Positions 23,867 through 29,219 of a DNA stretch of 29,219 bases are shown one piece after another. How positions within the stretch are numbered: position 1 is the first letter of the stretch; every line of letters begins with the position of its first letter. This DNA is from JAXHUH01 sp034211175. Lineage in GTDB: Bacteria; Actinomycetota; Acidimicrobiia; Acidimicrobiales; CAIXPF01. Both the position numbers and the translations under genes were made by a program. A model generated the notes under the pieces. That model had not been told where the DNA came from and made no database searches. It worked only from the letters and a program-made list of their open reading frames with translations. The stretch lies in NCBI GenBank assembly GCA_034211175.1, contig JAXHUH010000140.1, positions 1 through 29,219 of the forward strand. The letters are read 5' to 3'.

Positions 23867-24946
23867 TCAGGGGAGGCGGATCACGAAGCGGGCGCCGCCC
23901 TCGGCGGTATCCTCCACGCTCAAGCGGCCGCCGTGGAGCTCCACGATCTGGCGACAGATCGTCAGGCCCAGGCCCGAACCGTCGGGTGCCCCCGACCGGA
24001 ACGGCTCGAAGACCGCGGCCCGCTCCTCCGGGGGGATCCCCGGCCCGTTGTCGTCGACCCTGATCACGGTCGATTCGCCCTGCTCGGCCCGGATCGTGAC
24101 CCGGGGGACCGCCTGGTCGTTGTGGGTCACCGCGTTGACGATCAGGTTCATCAGCACCGTCTGCATCAGGACGGGGTCGCACTCGATCGCCGGGAGGTCC
24201 GGCGCCCACTCGACCACCGCGCCGCTCGCCGACACCGTGTCGTCACGCCCCTCGACCGCGCAGCGGACCAGGTCGCCGAGCGGTACCAAGCGCCACTCCG
24301 GCGTTCGCGACACCGCGCCGACCTGCCCGATGCGGCGCAACAACGTGGCCGCCGCCGACACTTTGGTGCGGAGCCGCTCGAGCTGCTCCTCGGCCGCCTG
24401 CGGCAGCGGGCCGCCGAACGCCTCGGCCAGCAGCTCGACACCGAAGCTGATGCCGCGCACGTGATGGCCGAGGTCGTGGCTGGCGATCCGCACGAAGTCG
24501 TCGTTGAGCAGCGCCATCCGCTGCTCGGCCCGCTTCAGCTCGGTCACGTCGGTGTGGGCCCCGAGGACCCGGGTCACCTCGCCCGACTCGTCGCGCATCG
24601 CCATCCCCCGGATCCGGACCCACACCACCGCGCCGTCCGTGCGGCAATAGCGAGCGACGTGATCGAGCGGTCGCTCCGGGTGCGCGAGGTGGCCGACGAA
24701 CGCCGACCACAGCTCCTCGCGGTCCTCCGGATGGACGCTGCGCTCCCACCAGTCGGTCACCGACGAGGCCGCGCCCGGCTCGATCCCCAACGTCTCCTCG
24801 AACCGGCGGCTCGCCCACATCCGGTTCGGCGCGGTCACATCCAGATACCAGATCCCGTCCAATGACACCTCGTGGAGGAAGTCGAAGATCGACGCATCCT
24901 CCTGGACACGCTCGTAGAGCTCGGTGCGCAGCGGGTGGTCCGTCAC
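23867..24946 (-). CDS. PAS-domain sensor histidine kinase
   Basis: A 359-residue soluble kinase without membrane segments. The PAS fold (about 25-138) includes WYLDVTAPNRMWASRRFEE and the PAC-like end GEVTRVLGAHTDVTELKRAE. The dimerisation/phosphoacceptor helix carries FVRIASHDLGHHVRG with His157. The HATPase domain has N-box NLIVNAVTHN, G1 VDDNGPGIP and G2 GSGLGLTICRQIVELHGG. The residues after the His-Asp-Leu (GHHVRG) replace the usual (R/K)(T/A/N)PL, so it departs from standard HisKA. Start GTG 24946, 10 bp after the response regulator gene, so the two form a probable operon. The input signal is unknown. Confidence 0.92.
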   Translation of the reverse strand: MTDHPLRTELYERVQEDASIFDFLHEVSLDGIWYLDVTAPNRMWASRRFEETLGIEPGAASSVTDWWERSVHPEDREELWSAFVGHLAHPERPLDHVARYCRTDGAVVWVRIRGMAMRDESGEVTRVLGAHTDVTELKRAEQRMALLNDDFVRIASHDLGHHVRGISFGVELLAEAFGGPLPQAAEEQLERLRTKVSAAATLLRRIGQVGAVSRTPEWRLVPLGDLVRCAVEGRDDTVSASGAVVEWAPDLPAIECDPVLMQTVLMNLIVNAVTHNDQAVPRVTIRAEQGESTVIRVDDNGPGIPPEERAAVFEPFRSGAPDGSGLGLTICRQIVELHGGRLSVEDTAEGGARFVIRLP

Positions 24947-24956
24947 GACGTGCCGG

Positions 24957-25370
24957 TCAGCCGCGCATCAGCGACAGCACGAGCGCCGCGAACTCGTGGC
25001 CGTTGGCCGGTTTGGTGAACGCACCGTCGGCGCCGGCGGCGATCGCACGGTCGAGCTCGTCGGTCTCGTCGAGCGAGGTGAACAGGTAGATGCGGGCCGA
25101 GGGGCAGCTCTCGCGCAGGTCCCGGATGGCATCGATCCCCGAACCGTCCGGCAGGTTCCGGTCGACGAGCGCGATCTCCGGGCAGTGCTCCCGGAGCGCC
25201 CGGCGGAACCCCCGCAACGTCGAGTGACGTTCGAGGACACAGCCGGCCTCGATGCGCATCAGCGCCCGCCCGACCATGTAGGCGTCGACCTCGTCGTCCT
25301 CGAGCAACGTCAGCGCACGCAGCGGCGGCGCTCCCGGTTCATTCTCGGCGCGCGGCTGGGAGGCCTCCAT
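24957..25370 (-). CDS. Single-domain response regulator
   Basis: A 137-residue receiver domain with no output domain. The acidic pocket is LLEDDEVD (Asp25, Asp26), the phosphorylated Asp is Asp70 in ALVDRNLPDG, and the switch residues are Thr98 (LFTS) and Lys120 (FTKP). The N-terminal 17 residues are a polar extension. The sequence resembles stand-alone CheY-like regulators paired with PAS kinases. It probably exchanges phosphate with the kinase encoded just downstream and acts by protein contact, since it has no DNA-binding domain. ATG 25370. Confidence 0.93.
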   Translation of the reverse strand: MEASQPRAENEPGAPPLRALTLLEDDEVDAYMVGRALMRIEAGCVLERHSTLRGFRRALREHCPEIALVDRNLPDGSGIDAIRDLRESCPSARIYLFTSLDETDELDRAIAAGADGAFTKPANGHEFAALVLSLMRG

Positions 25371-25481
25371 GCCGAGGTGGTCGGCACATCGCGGGCCCGG
25401 CTTGATCAGCCGCGACCGACCGGGCCGGCAGCGCCGGCCACCGTGGGCCCGTCCGGGCGCGGGGCGCTCGGAACGGGCCGC

Positions 25482-26081
25482 TCAACCCGTCGGCGCGGGT
25501 CCGGTCAGGTAGTGCTGGACCGTCGGTGCGATCCACTCGCACAGCACGGACCGGTCGGCGCTCGCCAGCGGCTCGAAGCGCAGCACGTACCGGAGCATCG
25601 CGAGACCGACGAGGTGGGAGCCGACGAGCGTCGCCCGCAGCAACGGGTCGTCGACCTCGAGGTGCGCGGCGATGCGCCCGACGATCGCGTCGGTCACGAA
25701 CGCACGCAAGGACGCCGCAGCGCGCTCGTGGGTGAGGGCAGAGCGCACGAGCACGAGCAGCGGACCGCGCGCCGCCTCGTCCTCCCAGATCTCGAGGAAG
25801 CCCTCGACGAGCCGCCGGCCGATCTCCGAGCGGGGCCCCGCCACGACCCGCTCGACCATCGCCGCGGGATCGACCGTCAGCTCCATCGCCGCGCCGAACA
25901 GGCGGTCCTTCGACCCGAAGTAGTGGGCCACGAGCGCCGGGTCGACCTCGGCGGCGCGGGCGATGCCCCGCATCGTCGTGGCGTCGTAGCCGTGCTCGGC
26001 GAAGGTCGTGCGAGCCGCGGCCAGGATCGCGGCCTGCGCGTCGCCCTCACCGCCCGGCCGGCGACCGGTTCGGCGGCTCAC
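25482..26081 (-). CDS. TetR-family transcriptional regulator
   Basis: A 199-residue repressor. The N-terminal helix-turn-helix lies within AILAAARTTFAEHGYDATTM and GIARAAEVDPALVAHYFGSK (about 17-60). A helical ligand-binding/dimerisation domain follows. Its GTG start overlaps the permease stop (GTGA), so it is the last gene of the exporter operon. It probably represses the operon from the GTTGAATTCAAC palindrome at 27531-27542 and is released by an exported compound; this is inference from layout. Confidence 0.93.
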   Translation of the reverse strand: MSRRTGRRPGGEGDAQAAILAAARTTFAEHGYDATTMRGIARAAEVDPALVAHYFGSKDRLFGAAMELTVDPAAMVERVVAGPRSEIGRRLVEGFLEIWEDEAARGPLLVLVRSALTHERAAASLRAFVTDAIVGRIAAHLEVDDPLLRATLVGSHLVGLAMLRYVLRFEPLASADRSVLCEWIAPTVQHYLTGPAPTG

Positions 26082-26815
26082 GCCGTCCGGCGCCGCAACG
26101 TCGCCGCGCCGAGGAACAGCGCGGCCGGTACCGCCGCCATCACCACGACCAGGTCGACGGCCAGCGACGCGCCGATGCCCGACTCGGACGCGGCCCGGCT
26201 CGCCGCGTCGACCGCGTAGGTCAGCGGCAGGGCCCGCGACGCCCAGTCGAGCGCGGTCGCCATCTCGTCGCGGGGCACGAACAGCCCGCACAACAGGAAC
26301 TGGGGCAGCACGATCGCCGGCAGGAACTGGACGGCCTGGAACTCCGACCTGGCGAACGCACTCACCAGCAGCCCCAACGCCAGGCCGAGCAGCGCGACCA
26401 GCACCGCGACCGCGAGGAGCAGGACCACGCTGCCCTCGACGTCGAGTCCGAGCAGCCCGAACGACAACGCCGACACCAGCCCGACCTGCACCACTGCGGC
26501 CGCGCCGAACGCCAGGCCGTAGCCGACCACGAGCTCGGCCCGGTCGATCGGCCCCGCCAAGAGCCGCTCCAGCGTCCCCGACGTCCGCTCGCGCAGCATT
26601 GCCACCGAACTGATCACGAACATCACCGTGAACGGGAAGATGACCAGCAGCATCGGTCCGATGCGGTCGAACACCGGCGGCTGGGCATCGAAGACGTAGC
26701 GCAGCAGCGTCATCAAGACGCACGGCACCACCAACATCAGTGCCACCGACCGGGGATCGTGGCGCAACTGACGACCCAGGCGGGTCGCGGTCGAGCTCGT
26801 CCGACGCCACGTCAT
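26078..26815 (-). CDS. ABC-2 type exporter permease
   Basis: A 245-residue permease with six helices: a cytoplasmic start (RLGRQLRHDPRSVALMLVVP), an early helix, the cytoplasmic coupling loop RERTSGTLERLLAGPIDRAE typical of ABC-2/DrrB-like proteins, a block of four helices, and a last helix before RRRTA. The extracytoplasmic re-entrant part (LFVPRDEMATALDWASRALPLTY) is also characteristic. It forms the channel of an exporter of a drug, lipid or natural product together with the upstream ATPase. ATG 26815 overlaps the ATPase stop (ATGA). Confidence 0.92.
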   Translation of the reverse strand: MTWRRTSSTATRLGRQLRHDPRSVALMLVVPCVLMTLLRYVFDAQPPVFDRIGPMLLVIFPFTVMFVISSVAMLRERTSGTLERLLAGPIDRAELVVGYGLAFGAAAVVQVGLVSALSFGLLGLDVEGSVVLLLAVAVLVALLGLALGLLVSAFARSEFQAVQFLPAIVLPQFLLCGLFVPRDEMATALDWASRALPLTYAVDAASRAASESGIGASLAVDLVVVMAAVPAALFLGAATLRRRTA

Positions 26816-27528
26816 GCCGAGACCTCCTCGCCCACGAGGCGCAGGAACGCGCCCTCCAGGTCGTCGGCCCCGGTCCGTGCCCGCAGGGCGGCCGGCGAAC
26901 CGTCGGCCAGGACGACGCCATCCCGCAGGAGCAGCACCCGGTCGCAGCGATCGGCCTCGTCCATCACGTGGCTCGAGACCAGCAGCGTGACGCCCTCCTC
27001 GCACAGCCGCCGGAACAGCGCCCACAGCTCGTCCCGGACGACGGGGTCGAGCCCGACCGTCGGTTCGTCGAGCACCAGCAGCTCCGGCTCGCCGAGGAGC
27101 GCGGCGGCGAGCGACGCCCGCGACTGCTGCCCGCCGGACAGGCGACCCACCAGGTCGTCGATGTGGTCGTCGAGCCGCACGGTCGAAACGATCTCGGCGA
27201 CCCGGTCCTCGGGCGCGCCGACCACCGCGGCGAAGAACCGCAGGTTCTCCCGCACGGTGAGGTCGCCGTAGACCGACGGCGCCTGGGTCACGTAGCCGAC
27301 CCGGGCCCTGGCCTCCGCGGAGCCGGCATCCACCCCGAGCACCGTCACCGAGCCGGACCGCACGACCTGCACGCCGACGATGGCCCGCATCAGCGTGGAC
27401 TTCCCCGAACCGCTCGGACCGATCAGCCCGACGAGCTCACCGGGCGCCACGGCGAGGTCGATCGACGGGAGCACCTGCCGGTCGCCGCGCACCACCTCCA
27501 GCTCACGCACCTCGACTGAATTCATCAT
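26812..27528 (-). CDS. ABC-2 exporter ATP-binding protein
   Basis: A 238-residue ATPase with Walker A GPSGSGKST (37-45), Q-loop YVTQAPSVYGDLTV, signature LSGGQQSRASLAAALL, Walker B LLVLDEPTVGLDP and switch His in VSSHVMDEADRC. The family is the DrrA/CcmA-like exporter group. The start is ATG 27528 (a second ATG follows directly). A strong promoter places the start of transcription at this codon, so the mRNA is probably leaderless. First gene of the three-gene exporter/TetR operon. Confidence 0.94.
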   Translation of the reverse strand: MMNSVEVRELEVVRGDRQVLPSIDLAVAPGELVGLIGPSGSGKSTLMRAIVGVQVVRSGSVTVLGVDAGSAEARARVGYVTQAPSVYGDLTVRENLRFFAAVVGAPEDRVAEIVSTVRLDDHIDDLVGRLSGGQQSRASLAAALLGEPELLVLDEPTVGLDPVVRDELWALFRRLCEEGVTLLVSSHVMDEADRCDRVLLLRDGVVLADGSPAALRARTGADDLEGAFLRLVGEEVSA

Positions 27529-27530
27529 GC

Positions 27531-27564
27531 GTTGAATTCAACAAGCGATGAGTTCCATCGTCAA
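27531..27564 (-). promoter_or_regulatory. Promoter and probable TetR operator of the exporter operon
   Basis: On the minus strand TTGACG (27564-27559), a 17-nt spacer and TTGAAT (27541-27536) form a good sigma70-like promoter. The perfect 12-bp palindrome GTTGAATTCAAC (27531-27542) covers the -10. A second short palindrome, TGAATTCA, lies at 27517-27524 just inside the gene. Seven nt separate the -10 from the ATG. A repressor bound here would block RNA polymerase, and TetR is encoded in the same operon. Confidence 0.7.
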
Positions 27565-27630
27565 GGGCTCACGAACACGCCGAACCGGCCACCCTGCTGA
27601 CCGCGACGTGGCGGCACAGGTAGCCAGGAC

Positions 27631-27670
27631 GGAAGGGGTGGGCGGAGTGGTGGGGCGGGGAGAGGGGAGG
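27631..27670. other. G-rich tract between the LCP gene and the exporter operon
   Basis: The plus strand carries runs GGGG, GGG, GGGG, GGGG, GGGG with short loops in the 130-bp gap after the LCP stop codon. It could form a quadruplex on the plus strand. The minus-strand LCP mRNA is C-rich here, so an RNA quadruplex is not expected in that transcript. Confidence 0.35.
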
Positions 27671-29164
27671 TCAGCCGCAGGGGCTGATGCCGCCGGTGCT
27701 GTCAAGGTTCGGCGCCGCGACCGAGCCCGACTCGGGCGCGGTGCTGGTCGATGTCGGCATCGACGTCGTCGGGGCGAGCGTGGTGCTCGTGACCGAGTCG
27801 CCGGCGTCGCCGGACGGTGTCGGGGCCGCGGTGGTCGACGTCGTCGGGGTCGGCGCGTCGCCGGAGAGGAACGCGTCGATGTCGGCACGCATGGTCGCCG
27901 CGGCGTCCTCGTCGGCGTGGACCACCGAGGCCGCGCCCTCCCAGCCGACCGTGGCCGGCAGTGAGAAGAAGCGCACGTCGACACCACCCACGGCGTCCCA
28001 GCCGGCGCCCATGACGGTCGACAGCGACAGCTCCTCGTCGACGATCAGGTTGTCCCGGGCCACCTCGAACAGGTCGGGGACGCGGGTGACGAGCGACGGC
28101 GAGAGCAGCTCGTCGATCGTGGCCGCGACGATCACCTGCTGGCGGGCCATTCGGCCGAAGTCCGAGGCCGACGGGTCCCTGCGCCAGTAGCCGTCCGTGC
28201 CCTGCGACTCGAGCTTGCGCGAACGCGCCAGCGCAAGGGCCTCGCTGCCCGACAGGACACGGCACGCGGGCTCGTAGACGTGGAGGCCGGTGGCCCGGTC
28301 GCGCACCGGGTGGTCGAACGCCACCGGCACACCGCCGACCGCGTCGACGACGTCGGCGAAGGCCGAGAAGTTCACGGCGATTCGGTGGTCGATGTCGAGA
28401 CCGGTCGACCACTCGACCTCCTCGGTCAGCGCGTCGACGCCGACGAGGTTGTAGAGGGCGTTGATCCTGGTGCCCCACCGGTCGACCCACAGGTCGCGGG
28501 GGATGGAGACGACGGCGACGCGCTCCGCGTCGGTCGAGTAGGCGACGACCATGATGCTGTCGGTGAGGCCGTCGGCCATCCCCGCCCGCTCGGACGGGAT
28601 CGCGGCGCGCCCCGCCTCCTCGGCATCGACGCCGGAGGAACCGAGCGAGAACGCGAGGAACACGTTGCCGGCCGCGGTCGATCGCGGAGGCTCAGTGGTC
28701 GCGGGCGCGAGCCCGTCGCCCTCCTCGTCCCCACCGTCGACCGCCTCGTCGCCCTCGATCGGTTCCGCGTCGGCCGGGGACTCGGCCTCGATGCCGGCGG
28801 CCGACTCGTCGTCACCGTCGTAGACGGGGCCGAGCACCACCGAGTCGAGCTGCTCGCCGTCGACATCGTCCCGTGCGCCGACCTCCTCGAAGGTCGGGAT
28901 GCGCTCGAACTGCTCGTTGGCCCACCAGATGGAACCGGCGACCATGCCCACGAGGAGGAGGGCGATGGTGCCGATCGACATCGCCGTCCATCGCTGCCAC
29001 CGGGCGCGGCGCGACCACCAGCTGCGCACGCGGTGGATGATCGAGGGTGTTCCGGACGCGGTGTCCTCCCGGGGACGCAGGGCTCGCAGCACTCTCGTCG
29101 CGTACCCGGCGCGGCTGGATCTCGAACACCGTTCCTCGGCACGGCGCCGCCATCGGCGCCCCAT
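27671..29164 (-). CDS. LytR-CpsA-Psr (LCP) family cell-wall ligase
   Basis: A 497-residue protein. A long basic cytoplasmic N-terminus (1-60) leads to one helix (62-81, AMSIGTIALLLVGMVAGSIW) and an acidic, probably disordered stretch (98-155). The LCP domain follows, with TDSIMVVAYSTDAERVAVVS, IPRDLWVDRWGTRINALYNL, the C-terminal half containing LSGSEALALARSRK, and RMARQQVIVAATIDELLSP. A Thr/Ser/Pro-rich tail ends in GISPCG. LCP enzymes transfer glycopolymers from polyprenyl carriers to peptidoglycan. The usual N-terminal DxR motif is not obvious (here VFLAFSLGSSGVD). ATG 29164 is used, but the frame is open to the window edge and TTG 29173 or an outside start are possible. Confidence 0.85.
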   Translation of the reverse strand: MGRRWRRRAEERCSRSSRAGYATRVLRALRPREDTASGTPSIIHRVRSWWSRRARWQRWTAMSIGTIALLLVGMVAGSIWWANEQFERIPTFEEVGARDDVDGEQLDSVVLGPVYDGDDESAAGIEAESPADAEPIEGDEAVDGGDEEGDGLAPATTEPPRSTAAGNVFLAFSLGSSGVDAEEAGRAAIPSERAGMADGLTDSIMVVAYSTDAERVAVVSIPRDLWVDRWGTRINALYNLVGVDALTEEVEWSTGLDIDHRIAVNFSAFADVVDAVGGVPVAFDHPVRDRATGLHVYEPACRVLSGSEALALARSRKLESQGTDGYWRRDPSASDFGRMARQQVIVAATIDELLSPSLVTRVPDLFEVARDNLIVDEELSLSTVMGAGWDAVGGVDVRFFSLPATVGWEGAASVVHADEDAAATMRADIDAFLSGDAPTPTTSTTAAPTPSGDAGDSVTSTTLAPTTSMPTSTSTAPESGSVAAPNLDSTGGISPCG

Positions 29165-29219
29165 CGAGATCAACGGGAACGGGAGGATCGACGGGGTCGA
29201 AGGGGTCGTCCGGGACGAC

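Overview
The window is high-GC DNA (roughly 70% G+C by eye) from an actinobacterium. The anchor is the block from about 13.1 to 21.3 kb: crgA, pknB, pbpA, rodA, pstP, fhaB, fhaA and a tRNA-Leu. This is the conserved cell-division and Ser/Thr-kinase locus found near the replication origin of Actinomycetota such as mycobacteria. The companion kinase pknA is absent and FhaA is unusually short, which together with the accessory genes suggests a deep-branching lineage such as Acidimicrobiia. The lineage is inference; the phylum is well supported.

Layout. 1-4.9 kb: the end of a minus-strand membrane protein, then plus-strand genes for a thiamine-diphosphate enzyme of the acetolactate synthase family, a PGPGW membrane protein, an alpha/beta hydrolase (overlapping start/stop with the previous gene) and a fumarylacetoacetate-hydrolase-family enzyme. 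4.9-10.1 kb: minus-strand branched-chain amino acid (Liv-type) ABC transporter genes in the order livG-livF-livH1-livM1-(acetyltransferase remnant)-livH2-livM2. This locus is visibly damaged: livF has an amber codon inside the ABC signature, livM1 is cut short and joined to an acetyltransferase lacking its N-terminus, and livH2 has no usable start codon. 10.3-12.8 kb: a long-chain acyl-CoA synthetase and, divergently, a small membrane/zinc-ribbon-like protein. 12.8-13.1 kb: a convergent intergenic gap with a perfect DnaA-box sequence.

13.1-21.2 kb: the cell-wall and signalling operon, all on the minus strand. FhaA/FhaB (FHA adaptors), PstP (phosphatase), RodA (SEDS glycosyltransferase), PbpA (transpeptidase), PknB (PASTA kinase) and CrgA would act together in septal and polar peptidoglycan synthesis under phosphorylation control. 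21.3-23.5 kb: a repeat-rich interval. It starts with tRNA-Leu(CAG), followed directly by five tandem units of about 140 bp whose ends resemble the tRNA 3' end, then three 50-bp palindromic elements bracketing a gene for an AbiEi-like/DUF559 nuclease-fold protein.

23.5-29.2 kb: a small membrane protein, a response regulator/PAS histidine kinase pair, a TetR-regulated ABC-2 exporter operon with a clear promoter/operator, and an LCP-family (LytR-CpsA-Psr) cell-wall ligase that reaches the right edge. Several genes (crgA, fhaA, the small membrane protein and the exporter ATPase) have a -10 hexamer 6-7 nt before the start codon, which points to leaderless mRNAs. The most unusual observations are the tRNA-Leu-linked repeat array and the palindrome-flanked nuclease gene, then the mosaic, decaying liv locus.
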